A stretch of 64,000 nucleotides of DNA from Plumapathes pennacea. Lineage: Eukaryota; Cnidaria; Anthozoa; Antipatharia; Myriopathidae. A program made the translations under genes and the position numbers. The notes under the pieces were generated by a model. That model was not told the origin of the DNA. It searched no databases and saw only the letters and a program-made list of their open reading frames with translations. Each line of letters starts with the position of its first letter. Position 1 is the first letter of the stretch. Positions 21,116 to 32,420 of this stretch are shown piece by piece. The stretch spans positions 13,573,591 through 13,637,590 of the forward strand of contig OZ038469.1 in assembly GCA_964036295.1 (NCBI GenBank). Reading direction: 5' to 3'.

Positions 21116-21790
21116 TCAACTTGTCTTGTCCAAATCTGAACAATACCTACTCAACAACACTTCGATGGCCCTCTCGCTATCCTGTCTGTTAAAAGCACGA
21201 GGTTTTTTTTCGACTGAGACCGGAACACTGTAAGATATATTCTGCACTTTCGAGGAACGCTTGATCAGCTCGCGTTCGCTCTGTTCATGTTGTGCTTGTT
21301 TGCTCTTCCTCTTGGAAATGCTGACTTTCTTGGGCAGTCGAACCATAGAGCTGCAGTTGTTGTCAATTTTCGGCAGACCAGTCATCCAGTTATGAAACTC
21401 TGACTCAGTAGGGATTGACCTTCTCAATATTTTTGGCACGTTTGCTTGAGTGCACGTTATCTCTGGGAAAGTGTCGCGCCGTTTTTCAATCCGGTAGGAC
21501 TTGAGGAGTTTTTGCCTTTCTTTATCGTCGCCATATTCGGCGATGCCTCTTTGTCGACGCAGAGCTTCCATCTGCATTTGCCAAGGTTCCCTGGCATGCC
21601 TTTGTCGTTCTCTTCTCAGCTGCGACAGGTCTCTTTTAACGTTGTTTCTTTCCAGTGAATGACTTATGGCGGCTTGTAGTCGTTCTCGCTCTAGCTCTGT
21701 AGTGATAGTCTTCAACTGTTTTGAGCCCTCATGGCATATGGTCAAGATCTTGTCGTATATAGACTGCTGATTCTTTCGTGACTCTGTCAT
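21116..21790 (-). CDS. Basic coiled-coil-like protein with an RRDTFPEI motif
   Basis: 224 residues from ATG at 21790 to TGA 21118-21116. Residues 25-100 are rich in Glu, Arg, Gln and Leu and look like a charged coiled coil. Residues 104-111 read RRDTFPEI followed by NVPKI (117-121). This matches RRASLPDV...NVPAI (16885-17718) and RKASLPDI...KLPEI (12568-13140) in order and spacing. Further basic clusters (SKRKSK, 159-164) could act as nuclear localisation signals. The tryptophan motif is absent; W135 in NWMTGLPK is at best a remote version. A fair splice acceptor (cccacag) lies just upstream of the ATG. Function unknown; distant membership is inferred. Confidence 0.6.
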   Translation of the reverse strand: MTESRKNQQSIYDKILTICHEGSKQLKTITTELERERLQAAISHSLERNNVKRDLSQLRRERQRHAREPWQMQMEALRRQRGIAEYGDDKERQKLLKSYRIEKRRDTFPEITCTQANVPKILRRSIPTESEFHNWMTGLPKIDNNCSSMVRLPKKVSISKRKSKQAQHEQSERELIKRSSKVQNISYSVPVSVEKKPRAFNRQDSERAIEVLLSRYCSDLDKTS

Positions 21791-22959
21791 ACTGTCCTGT
21801 GGGATTTGAGCAGGATGGCTACTGTCGGTAGGAGAAAGGATACGGACTCCGTGCTCACTAAACCAAGCAGCTTCTGCTAAGCACTTTCACAACCGAGGGA
21901 CAATTATGCAGTGCGTGAGCCCATCTTCTCGCTCGCCTTTTTATGGCTAACTGCGCATATCCTTTGTGATAACGGTCAATTTTAATAACATTTAATAACA
22001 TTTCATTTATTTCTTTACTGGACGTATGAGTTCCTTTGTCTTCTAACACCATCATGAAGAAGCCCATGGTCGTTATATTGCTCAATCAAAGTTAAAAGAA
22101 AGCATCTGTAGGAAAAGTTCCCGAGCAAAATCCGTACGGATTTTGGTACATGTTTAAGTTTCTTGTAAATCGTGATCTCATAAATCATTAATTTTACAAA
22201 GCTTTCGGCGCCAAGTTTGTTAATTTAAGGAGGTACTTTGCAGTAATTACCCCGTTGCTCAATCATCAGCTTTTGTTCACTGACAGTCGTCACGAATGTT
22301 CATGGCCTCGTCGACACTGGACATAAATGTTGAGTTTCAGTATGAAGTCCAATGTATGACAGCGTAAGACCGTAATTTTCCCCACCAGTAACACCATAAC
22401 ATTATTGCGGTGCTTTCCTGTTTTGTTATTAATCTTCCTATTATTCTCGATATCGTCAATGCATCATTCACATTCTCCAAACAAGCAATCTTTAAATGAA
22501 AAGGAAATTCATCAAGAAGCATTGGCTAACAATCCAACTCTGTTTGAATTGACTGGCAAACTAGAATCAGATCCATTCAGAAACTAATTTCCGTTGAGGC
22601 ATGTAGGCATTTTTTTAATTACTTTCACATCAATCAATAAGTAGCGCATCTTGAAACAAAATGACAATAGAAACCTGAACAATACGTCACTACGTATAAT
22701 TCAAATCGTTTATGACTAAAAACTACTCTTAGTTATGTGGTTCGACTTCCTGTCACAGCCTTCACACACACAAGCTTTAAAAACTGCCTGAAAATGACAC
22801 GGAGACAATGGAGAAAATGGCCTTTTGGGTTATGTTTTGGGCCGTCAGCCTTTTTGGGGGGCCTAGTTCTAGCCTATTGGGCCTTAAGGGTCTCAACATT
22901 TGGCTTCATTCGAACCTACCCAAAACGAACATACATGAGAAGCCCCTCCCCCATTAGGT
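21791..22959. other. Intergenic, nothing recognised
   Basis: No supported gene. A perfect 18 bp palindrome (aaaatccgtacggatttt) lies at about 22126-22143. Confidence 0.4.
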
Positions 22960-24455
22960 TTTCGCTCTTCACGAAAAACCACTAAAAATGCAAATAAAAT
23001 CCACTGCAATACCACTGAGAAACCACTCAAAATCCACAGAAAACACGCTGAAAAACCACTGAAAATCCAAGAGAAGTCCACTGAAAAACCACTGAAAACC
23101 CACTGAAAATCCACTGAAAATCCACTGAAAACCCATTGAAAATACACTAAAAAACTACTAAAAATCCACTAAAAGTCTACTGAAGAACCACTGAAAATCC
23201 ATTGAAAAACTACTGAAAATGCACTGAAAACCTACTGAAAATCCATTCAAAACCCACTGAAAATCAACTAAAAAAACTACTGAAAAACCACTGAAAATCC
23301 ACTTAAAGACCGCTGAAAATTCACTGGAAAATTACTGAGAATCCACTGAAAATCCACTGAATATCCACTGAATATCCACTGAAAATCCACTGGAAAACCA
23401 CTGAGAATCCGCTGAAAATCAGCTGAAAATCAGCTGAAAATGCACTGAAAAGTCACTGAAAAACCACCTAAAATCCACTGAAAAACCACTGAAAATCCAC
23501 TGAAAATCCACTGAAAACTACTGAAAATTCACTGAAAAACCACTGAAAATCCACTGAAAATCTACTGTAAATCCACTGAAACTCCACTGAAAAACCACTG
23601 AAAATCCATTGAAAAACCATTGAAAATCCGCTGAAAAACCACTGAAAATCCACTGAAAGTCCACTTAAAAACCATTGAAAAACCACTGAAAAATTACTGA
23701 AAAACTACTGAAAAACCACTGAAAATCCACTGAGAATCCACTGGATAACCACTGAAAGTCTACTGAAATCCACTGAAAACACATAGAAAATCCACTGAAA
23801 AACTACTGAAAATCCACTGAAAAACCACTTTAAATCCACTGCGAAACTACTGAAAATTCACTGAAAAACCTTTGAAAATCTACTGAACATCCACTGAAAA
23901 ACTAATGAAAATCCACTGGAAATCCACTGAAAATCCACTAAAACTCCGGTAAAAAACCACTGAAAAACCACTGAAAAAAAAAACACTAAAAATTCACTTT
24001 AAGACCACCGAATATCCACTGGAAATCCACTGGAAAACCACTGAGAATCCACTGAAAATCCATTGAAAAAACTACTGAAAATCCACTGAAAATCCACCTA
24101 AAATCCACTGCGAAACCACTGAAAAACCACTGAAAATTCATTGAAAATCCACTTGAAATCCACTGAAAAACTACTGAAAAACCACTGAAAATCCACTGAA
24201 AATCCACTGGAAAACCACTGGAAACCCACTGAAAAACCACTGAAAATCTGCCGAAAAACCACTGAAAGTCCACTGAAAAGCTACTGAAAGTCCACTTTAA
24301 AACCACTGAATAACCACTGAAAATCTACTGAAAAACCACTAAAATTCCACTGAAAAAACAACTGAAAATCCACTGAAAAATTACTGAAAATCCACTAAAA
24401 AACACTGAAAATCTATTAAAAAACAACTGAAACTCTGCTTAAAATCCACTGAAAA
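22960..24455. repeat. Minisatellite, ~11-12 bp unit (CCACTGAAAAT / CCACTGAAAAAC)
   Basis: About 1.5 kb of imperfect tandem copies of a CCACTGAAAA-based unit, alternating between 11 and 12 bases. Because stops are rare in this unit, the minus strand shows apparent open frames of 72-106 residues made of FSGF/SVDF/QWIF repeats. These are composition artefacts. The repeat borders unique DNA near 24455. Confidence 0.95.
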
Positions 24456-25277
24456 ATAGTCCACAGTTGTCCTCGAGCAAAGCGAGGGTAATAATCACGA
24501 CGCTAATGCAGCAAAATCGCCCTATATGAAGACTCCAAGCGGGTCGCAATCTCGAAATTAGCTTGTTCGTGTGTCTGTTTGTCTGTTTGTCTGTCAGTCT
24601 GGCGTACGACCTCGTCCCAGGGCCATCCGCGTTAAGCAATGACAAAGGATCGATCACGTTGTCCCGCTGTAGTTTTACTGATACTCTGAATAAGATTGAA
24701 CCAAGCAACAATATCGTAAATTAATTTGAAAGCTGAAAAACTTGAAACACAAAAGTTTCGTGAAACTCGTCTTCAAAAGAGAAGGGAACAAGCACGGGCA
24801 AGGCGGAATCCGTCTCGACAAAAGACGACAATCCTGTTATGACCGAAAGCATCATGAACAGAAGCGTGCTGAAGAAACGACTCCGCAAAAGAAGCAGCGC
24901 TTGAAAGCAAATTGGGAGCTTCAGACGCCGTTTTGATCAGATACTTATTCAGAAAGGACAAGCAACAAAGGTCAGTCAGTGGAAATCAAACAATCACCGT
25001 GACAAATATATTCTATCCCGTATCTTGTAACTCGATCATTTCAAGAATGTAATAAAATCTGTATGCTGATCATTTTCCCTCGAAGTGTTGTTTTAATACG
25101 CTTCTGTCGCCAGTTTCGACACCGTATTCGCTCAGAGCAATCGGAACTTGGAGCCTTGAATGATTTAGTCAGATGTCTTATTTTTTTCTTTCAAGACTAA
25201 CTGTAACAAATGCTGTAATCTGACGCGCGGTGATTGCAGCGAGAATCGTTCACAAGCCCTGTGAAGTATGACTAGGT
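24456..25277. other. Unassigned; one short basic frame of doubtful status
   Basis: A TGTTTGTC microsatellite lies at 24570-24600. A frame at 24742-24936 (no ATG start) gives a Lys/Arg/Gln-rich stretch ending KKQRLKANWELQTPF. It resembles the charged N-terminal regions of some DNA-transposon proteins but is too short to call. Confidence 0.3.
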
Positions 25278-25815
25278 CTGAAACCCGTGCATAATTTAAA
25301 GTAAACCGTTCAAGTTTTGCTTTGATTCTGGGAGAAACATGCTGTTTTGAGCGGGTTTACATACAAAACAATTCGAGCTCATTAAATGTGCATGCCTGAG
25401 TCTGGTGCATGGAGTCCAGAGTAAAAAAAAAATCGCACAGGAAGCCTATTTAATTGTACTGCCTCTGAATTCAAAAGTGGAAAATCAGTGTTCCTTTTTT
25501 TCCCGTACTACGGCGGCCGACCAAAATTTTAGTATTAAATTTTGAAAACGTGCTTGGCAGACTGTATGAATTAATTTGACGTGCCGACCGTGGGAAATAC
25601 ATGTACTTCGTCACGCAATCGACTCTTTTTTTTCAACGCAAAAGTATAACACACACCATTCTTTTTCTCCTTCCTTTGCGTATAGCACTTGACTTCGAAG
25701 AAAAGATTGAGTCAACATTTTGGTAAAACAAAGGCTGCTCTTGTTGAGCAGTACCAAAGTAGAAGTCTAATCAATGGCAGAGCGAGGGGTATCTGCGATT
25801 ATCGTATTTCTAGTT
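25278..25815 (+). repeat. Left arm of a ~0.54 kb inverted repeat pair
   Basis: Its reverse complement matches 31513-32053 throughout. Shared landmarks include the Gln-codon-like 'gattctgggagaaac', 'aaaacaattcgagc', 'gaagcctatttaattgtact', 'gaattaatttgacgtgccga', 'ctttgcgt' and 'atctgcgattatcgtatttc'. No ORF of note. The match stops sharply at both ends. Family unknown. Confidence 0.85.
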
Positions 25816-26898
25816 TTAACTATGTTTGGTGCCGCAACATGTTGTTTCAGTCTTTTTTAATAGTTTAAAAAATACACTTTTTTACGCATTTATCTAGGGT
25901 GTCCGCTTAATAGTTTTTTGGCTATAAAGTCATTACAGAGAAATAAAAGAAAAAATATTGATTTCTACGGCAATGTACGAAAGTCTTATTTACAAACGAT
26001 AATCACGGTATATGCACAGAATGATGGTGGCTACATTCGCAAGCAAATGACATAGCACACACCTTATTACATGAAATTTTCGCGATAATATAATTTCATG
26101 ACTGTGAAATAATCGCGAAACTGGAACAAATTTACTCAAAATTAAAGTGACCTAGAATGTAATTTTTTTTAACTTAAAGAGTCGCGAAAAGTTCATGTAA
26201 TAAGGTAGTTATTTTCCGTCAACTGCAGTTAATTAATATTTAAGGTAAGATGCACTGACTGAGTGAACTCTCTGCAGTATATGAGTCTGCTGTATTATTT
26301 GTTGAGTTTCACTGTTTTTTTTTTACTTGACTGTATCCTTACCTGACAAGGTTTGATCTACTAAACGGAAGCAATATATCTTTATTTGATATTGACGATG
26401 TGGTTGAGTCAAGAAAATGATTGCATATTTTGGTTAATTTATTTTTAACTTTCTCAAAAGTATAGCCAGCTGCTGACAAGATTGATTAGTCTAAGTGTAC
26501 ACTCATAAATGCTCAAACGACAACTATACATGTCTCGAGATTATACCCCCGTTGTTTTACACATGCTAAACAAATTTAGTTAAATTAGGCAAATTAAGTT
26601 AGTACATAAGGTAGTTTAAGATTGACGTGTACTGCAGCTCGCAAGAAGTCACATGACTCAACATACACGTTCCGTATGCTAAAGGAAGCAGATTCTAAGA
26701 TAATTGGAGCTTATTGCTACGATATTTGACCTAATACCCAAGGAATGCTTTCTGGTGTTGAAAACATAACAGAAATACGGCAGACTTGTCGTGTGACGTC
26801 TTGCGGTTTAAGGTTTGCGGGCTGCAGGCTGCGGAATACGGCAATTTTACACTCTCTACTGTGAAGTCGGAAACATGTCGAGGAACACAATGCTTTGT
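25816..26898. other. Intergenic, one MITE
   Basis: No supported gene apart from the foldback at 26061-26206. This stretch would include the 3' UTR of the minus-strand gene ending at 26899. Confidence 0.4.
26061..26206. mobile_element. MITE with 25 bp terminal inverted repeats
   Basis: The left end accttattacatgaaatttt plus cgcga pairs with the right end, which reads back as accttattacatgaactttt plus cgcga (one mismatch). Length is 146 bp and it does not code. A second internal palindrome (catgaaatt / aatttcatg) lies in the left half. Confidence 0.75.
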
Positions 26899-29800
26899 CT
26901 ACTGCAAACATCCACTTCTCACAAATCTGAGTCCTTTGACTGGGAGCCTGAGACCCACTTGGAAACAAGCCTGCAACCTGTTATTCTGGAATCCAAGGTC
27001 GGAGATTATGTAGCACACTTCACATCCAGCGACTTTAACATTTGTGCACCTCGTTTGATCGAACGCTGTAAAAATAAACCGCGTTTAAATATACTTTGAC
27101 GCAAATAGTAGGTTTATTCAGTCTGGTCACGTGATCCAAAACCCACCACGTGACTGAAGCTGACATTGCCTCGAGCTGGCACCGCGGAGATACGTTATTG
27201 ACGTCACTTCCGTTGGTCAGCGTTCGTCGCCATGACTATCTAACTTCTCATAATTCGAGGTAAAATCTCGTTTTTTCTTGTGCACAACTTATGTTATAGA
27301 AAATGCATTGAACGTATAGTTGAGTATCTAGTAATGCGTTTCTTGGCTAGGTCTTGAGGTTTCACGAGCGTTGCATTTAAGTACGAAATCTGCACTTGAA
27401 TCCACGGTTTTATGCAATAACCGCTGACTCAAAATCAAGGTAAGCGCACGGCCGAAAAACGGCGTATTTCCGCGGTATCCATCAAACTTTATGACTGCCA
27501 GAAATGGAAAGCGCATCCGAAATTTTACCTGCGATACTAGCTTCCATAATGTTTACCAAATAGGCCCTATGACTATATCCTGCTTTGTCCAAGTGAAGTG
27601 TCAACTCAAATTTGTGCCCGATTGAAGATTGCATTTAACCTCCTGTTAGCAAAACCCTCACAAAGAATGATAACAAAGGAAGACAAAAAAAAAATTAATA
27701 AGATTGTACAAAGAAAGAAACATAAAAGTGTCTAACCTCCAATTTCTCGTGACTCAACCGTTCTCCCGCCAAGTACAACTTCCAGCTGTATTGCCTACGT
27801 AAACAAACGCACAATATTAACCCTTTCACTCCCAAGAGTGACCAACTTAAATTTTCTCCTTCAGTTTCTCATCAGAAATAATATCATATAGTAAGGAGAA
27901 CTTGGCTTTTGATACCTTGCTCAGATGAAAGCTGACTAAACTATTAATTCTCACTACATTACTCATACATTTTATTCTCGAAAGGTTGGGAGAACCTGCA
28001 TTTTGAACTTGGGAGTGAAAGGGTTAAGCTTTAATCGTCGTAGTTAATATCGCCTGAGAAGTGGACGAAGTAATTTTAATTTATTGGCTAGAAAAGAAGA
28101 AAGATGAATAGCAATACTTACGTTCCTCCCTGGAATATTCCTGAGGTTGATGGCGACTGTTGATTAACCCAAAATATTTTTTTGTGATTCAAACAGTCAT
28201 ATTAGATAGTATTAGGCCTGTTTCAAACGTGGTGCCACTGCCGCGCCGAATTCAATACAAATTTTCTCAAACAATAGATTTTGCTTAATTGCATTGAGTT
28301 CGGCACGGCATTGGCGCGACGTTTGAAACGGGCCGCACAAAGTAGCTCAAGGCATAACCATATGGGACACTAAAAAAATGATTTTTTTTCACCATCACTC
28401 TCTGTTCGACAACGAAGCGGCTCAAGTTTTGAAGCTTAACCCTCCCCCTCCCCCATACAATTTTGCATAAAGAGGATGTACTTTGAGCACACTGATTCAA
28501 CAATGTATGGGGGAGGGGAGTGGAAACGGTCAGAGTGTCGTAATTTTCAAATAAAAGGCTAAGTGTCCCAACACTTAGCCTTTAATGTAATAATGATTTA
28601 TGTATATTTAGAGACTGACCCGCCTCGATTAGTTTATGCTACCTGCAGGTCAGTCCAAAGTTATGTATTTAATTAAGAAATATAATAAAATAAAAGTGTG
28701 TACACTTTTGACCAAGATTGTAGCCATCAATAAAATAACATGCAAATTGCACACTGGTCTTGTCAAAAGCCCCGTAATTTATCCGGATCCGAGAAATTTA
28801 TCCAGAACTATTCGGATTCGGGAAAGCCTTTACACTAGCTTTTGTTAATCCGGAGACAAAAACGAATCCGGAATCGAAAATGGAAACTTTGTATCCGAAA
28901 TAATTTTCATTTGTAAACGGGGCCTAAAATAACAAAGTGGGCAAATGTTTGGCTTTTGATACCTGTAAATCTTATGTTCTTGAATGGAAACGTAATAATT
29001 TTCCTGCATATGCATCTTCTTCTTCTACAGCGGCAGTCAGCTTGACGCACAAGCCTTTCGAACTGTACGGGCGGCCCTTCAAAGTCGCCATCATCATCGC
29101 CATTGAACAGGCCCTGTTGCTGTTGTACCTGAGCCATCGGTCGAGCCGCAAAAGCCATCGGTTGACCTATCGCCGCCTGAGCCACTGGTTGAGCCGCTGG
29201 TTGAGCTATCGCTGCCTGAGCCATCGGTTGAACCATCGCCTGATCCACTGGTTGAGCCATCGCTTGATCCACTGGTTGAACTATCGCAGCCTGAACCATC
29301 GGTCGAGCCATCACAGCCATCGGTTGAGCCATCGCCGCCTGAGCCACTGGTTGAGCCATCGTCTGATCCACTGGTTGAGCCATTGGTTGAGCCATCGCCG
29401 CCTGAGCCATCGGTTGAACCATCGCCTGATCCACTGGTTGAGCCATCGCTTGATCCACTGGTTGAACTATCGCAGCCTGAACCATCGGTCGAGCCATCAC
29501 AGCCATCGGTTGAGCCATCGCCGCCTGAGCCACTGGTTGGGCCATCGTCTGATCCACTGGTTGAGCCATTGGTTGAGCCATCGCCGCCTGAGCCATAGGT
29601 TGAACCATCGCCGCCTGAACCACTGGTTGAGCCATCGTCTGATCCACTGGTTGAGCCATCGCCGCCTGAGCCATAGGTTGAGCCATCGCCTGATCCACTG
29701 GTTGAGCCATCACCGCCTGAGCCATAGGTTGAGCCATCGCCTGAGCCACTGGTTGAGCCATCGCTGCCTGAGCCATCGGTTGAACCATCGCCTGAGCCAC

Positions 29801-30582
29801 TGGTTGAGCCATTGCTGCCTGAGCCATCGGCTGCATTTGCTGCTGTTGTTGAGGCTGCGGCCTGAATTGCCGTGGAACTACTCCAAAATAGGCAAACTAG
29901 GTTAGTACTTTATTTTACTCATTGCAAAGCCATGATTGTAAATTTACGCGTTTTATTTTTGGGTAAAGAAATCCAAGATGGCCGACGATGAATTCGGAAT
30001 AAATTACAAAATCTTAGTTAAAAGCGTCTTTATGCTTGCCTCTTCTCGGTTCGAACGCCATTTCTCTCAGTAATTGTGATTGAGCTTTTTTTAGAAGTGA
30101 CGAGAGCTCTTGAACCGGTCAGAATTGTTCGCGTCTACAGATCGCTCACTTTTACCATTTCTATTTCGCTTGTGCTCTTGTCACTTTTTGTGCCCGTGTT
30201 TCTCTGGACGGAGTACGATTGAAGTTGTTAACTAAAGGTTCCATTAAAACAATGGTGCAGCATGCAAAAATGACATGTTTTTGTATGAAACAATTTGTTA
30301 CTTACCGAAAAATTACTTACCACTCAAGGCAGGGTCCTCCCACTTGCTCGCACCAACTAGTCAATTAAAAATAATGTGAAATAATTCAAGTTTTATTAAC
30401 AAAACTGATAAATTTCTACATTACAGTGTTCTTACAAATTGTTGTGCACTAGAACAAAGATTTATTTACATGTAGCTGTTACCTTCATTCAGTTTATCAC
30501 GCGGTTCTGGAAGCATGCTTCCACTAACCAGAGCTATGACCGACAGCAGGGCGAGAATCATCTGCAGTTGCGTTTTGTCCAT
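26899..30582 (-). CDS. Gene A: secreted Gln/Ala/Met/Pro-repeat protein with C-terminal Cys-rich (DUF4773-like) domain, six exons
   Basis: Assembled by eye: exons 30582-30483, 30356-30321, 29877-28963, 28156-28122, 27785-27737, 27065-26899, giving 433 residues. All introns are GT-AG and the phases agree (1,1,1,0,1). Exon 1 is a signal peptide (MDKTQLQMILALLSVIALV, then SGS). Exon 2 adds a linker with SKWEDP. Exon 3 holds Q5, about 55 short MAQPV/MAQPM-type repeats, an acidic DDDGD patch, then DCRCRRRRCIC. Exons 4-6 finish a beta-rich, Cys-rich domain ending GLRFVRSGCLQ. Nine Cys occur after residue 326. The pattern C-x-C, GR...SRE, LGFQNNRLQACF resembles DUF4773 from memory; unverified. A matrix or mucus-like secreted protein is a guess. 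The paralogue is gene B at 33472-35998. Confidence 0.8.
27817..28027. mobile_element. Intact TTAA-flanked MITE in intron 4 of gene A
   Basis: The ends form a perfect 20 bp inverted repeat: 28008-28027 reads cttgggagtgaaagggttaa and 27817-27836 is its exact reverse complement. Both outermost tetramers are TTAA, as expected for piggyBac-type target duplication. The element is 211 bp with no coding capacity. Broken copies occur at 14180-14280 and 16720-16830. Confidence 0.85.
28215..28334. mobile_element. 120 bp foldback in intron 3 of gene A
   Basis: The left arm (ggcctgtttcaaacgt, then gccactgccgcgccgaattc) and the right arm reversed (ggcccgtttcaaacgt, then gccaatgccgtgccgaactc) match over about 42 bp. 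The centre is AT-rich. Confidence 0.75.
28554..28583. repeat. Perfect 13 bp hairpin in intron 3 of gene A
   Basis: AAAGGCTAAGTGT and ACACTTAGCCTTT are perfect inverted repeats around a four-base loop. It follows another small foldback at about 28441-28520 built of CCCTCCCCCATACA / TGTATGGGGGAGGG arms. Confidence 0.7.
29095..29830 (-). repeat. Coding tandem repeat of gene A (MAQPV/MAQPM units, with a 186 bp higher-order copy)
   Basis: Short units of mostly 15, 18 or 24 bases encode A/V-Q-P-M/V-A/D-Q-A. A longer block of 186 bases (62 codons) is duplicated almost perfectly: about 29224-29409 and 29410-29595 share the same order of VDQTM, MAVMARPM, AAIVQPVDQ. All changes keep the frame, which argues that the protein is made. 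The opposite strand is also open across this region because of the repeat composition. Confidence 0.9.
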
Positions 30583-30670
30583 GATCCTTCCCGTATGTCT
30601 CAACTCTTCCGTGAATAAATTGAACAAGGTGATCTCTGACTGAAGAAGGGCGCTGTGTCTTTCCCTGGGC

Positions 30671-30750
30671 TTGCCCTTTTATTGATTTCATTCTGCTGAA
30701 AATATGAGGGGAATGTTGAAGAAGTGTTACGTATTGGACAATAAATTTGC
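30671..30750 (-). promoter_or_regulatory. Core promoter of gene A (TATA-like and CCAAT-like elements)
   Basis: On the minus strand CAATAAAAGGGCAA (30684-30671) lies about 90 bases before the ATG, and TTGTCCAATA lies about 55 bases further upstream. The same two elements with the same order occur ahead of gene B (36085-36163) and in two decayed copies, so they are likely functional core promoter parts. The AATAAAAG serving as a TATA box is an inference. Confidence 0.5.
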
Positions 30751-31109
30751 CTCAGAGCTAAAACAACGCTGAGACGAACTAACATCGGTAAACTCGTACG
30801 ACCATTGAAGTACTTACGAAAGAAACAGAACTTGTTTCTGCAAGATCGATCCTGATAGATTTGACCACGACGCACAAAAGAAAGTTTTGCTAATCGGTTT
30901 TTCCTTTTTCATGGATTTTCCTTTCTTTGAGTAGACTAACAATAATACATTACTTAATTAACAGAAAGTACCGAGTTGTACAAACTTGTAAATGTTTAAA
31001 GTTTGATTAAGCTATAAATACTCAACAGTAGATTCATGAAATCTGACCAATTTGAATTTACGTACTAAATAATTGCTTTTACATTTTACTAACTATTATA
31101 ATTTTATCC

Positions 31110-31440
31110 TTAACACAAAATATCTGTTACCTTTATGGGGATATGTTTCGCAGCTCTGGAAGGATACTGTACTTTCACGAGTAACAGCAAGGCAGGAATC
31201 AGCTGTCTCAACCAGCTCTCGTGAATAAGTTGAGCAAGCATTTCACAGGCCTGTCCTTTTATTGGGTCCATATGCTGGAAATATGCCAGGAATGTTGAAG
31301 AAGCGTTGCGTGTTGGACAATATATTTGACTGCATGAGACTTGTGTGTCTCTTATCCGAGGCTTGTAACGTCCGTTCGGTGAAATCACGCGACCATCGAA
31401 GTACTTATAGAAGCAGCTTACTGAAACTCTCCTCATCACA
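31110..31440 (-). pseudogene. Decayed third copy of promoter plus exon 1 of the A/B family
   Basis: The minus strand repeats the A/B promoter elements (CCAATAAAAGGACAGGCC and TTGTCCAACA). It then shows a remnant of exon 1: TTGCTCAACTTATTCACG, an 'attcctgccttgctgttactc' stretch parallel to the signal peptide core, and 'aaaggtaacag' at the former donor. The ATG and the codons around it are deleted. No matching exon 2-6 set was found nearby. Confidence 0.65.
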
Positions 31441-31512
31441 AGAGAACTGACACTATATAATATAGATAAATATATTGATTATTGCCTGGGTGTTCCTATA
31501 TTTGAGTGTACT

Positions 31513-32053
31513 AACTAGAAATACGATAATCGCAGATACCCCCTCACTCTGCCATTGATGGGACTTTTACTTTGGTAACTCCCAACAAGAGTAGCCTTTG
31601 TTTTACCGAAATGTTGACTCAATCTTTTCTTCGAACTCAAGTGCTACACGCAAAGGAAGGAGAAAAGAACGGTGTGTGTTATACTTTTGCGTTGAAAACA
31701 GAATTGATTGCGTGACGAAGTACGTATTTCCCACGGTCGGCACGTCAAATTAATTCATACAGTCTGCCAAGCACGTTCTCAAAATTTAATACTCAAAGTT
31801 TGAAGTTGGTCGGCCGTCGTAGTACGGGAAAAAAGAAGCACTGATTTTCCAATTTTGAATTCATAGGCAGTACAATTAAATAGGCTTCCTGTGCGATTTG
31901 TTTTTACTCTGGATTGCATGCACCAGACTCAGGCATGCATATTTAATAGGCTCGAATTGTTTTGTATGTGAACCCACTCAAAACAGCAAGATTTCTCCCA
32001 GAATCAAAGCAAAACTTGAACAGTTTACTTCAAATTATACACGGGCTTCATAT
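31513..32053 (-). repeat. Right arm of the ~0.54 kb inverted repeat pair
   Basis: Reverse-complement partner of 25278-25815, with substitutions and small indels. The two arms enclose about 5.7 kb containing all of gene A and the decayed third promoter copy. Confidence 0.85.
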
Positions 32054-32420
32054 TTCCTCGCCAAACTTTGTTTATTGTCTATTAATGAACCATCCAATAT
32101 TTTTCGCTGGGAGATTACTGACATATACACAAACCACAAACATTACAAGAAAGAGTGTTTATTGAAACTGGAAAATATTTAGTCCTTTTCCTGAGAAGCG
32201 ATACAGTGCTGGTGTGCCACAAAAAGGTAAAAATGTCAAGACAACTCCGAGTCATATTGAAACAAAGCAACTGGACCAGAGTATTGTACAAATTAGCATA
32301 AATACAATCATGTTTTATTTATAACCAGCAGAGATGTAGCTAAAAGCGGTGAATCAGCTGATTACAAATCGACGCAACGGAAATGACCAGGGGAAATTTA
32401 GCAGAACAATTAATACTAGA

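Noticed and set aside
22893-24306. Minus-strand open frames made of FSGF/SVDF/QWIF repeats
   Set aside because: They are a stop-poor reading of the 11-12 bp minisatellite, and the frame shifts wherever unit length changes.
28937-29905. 322-residue plus-strand open frame of SHRLSHWL-type repeats
   Set aside because: It is the antisense of gene A exon 3. The minus-strand reading has a signal peptide exon, matching splice phases, a conserved Cys domain and a paralogue; the plus strand has none.
30306-30356. Alternative longer exon 2 of gene A using the donor at 30305-30304
   Set aside because: It would read into an in-frame TAA; the 36 bp exon with donor at 30320-30319 keeps the frame.
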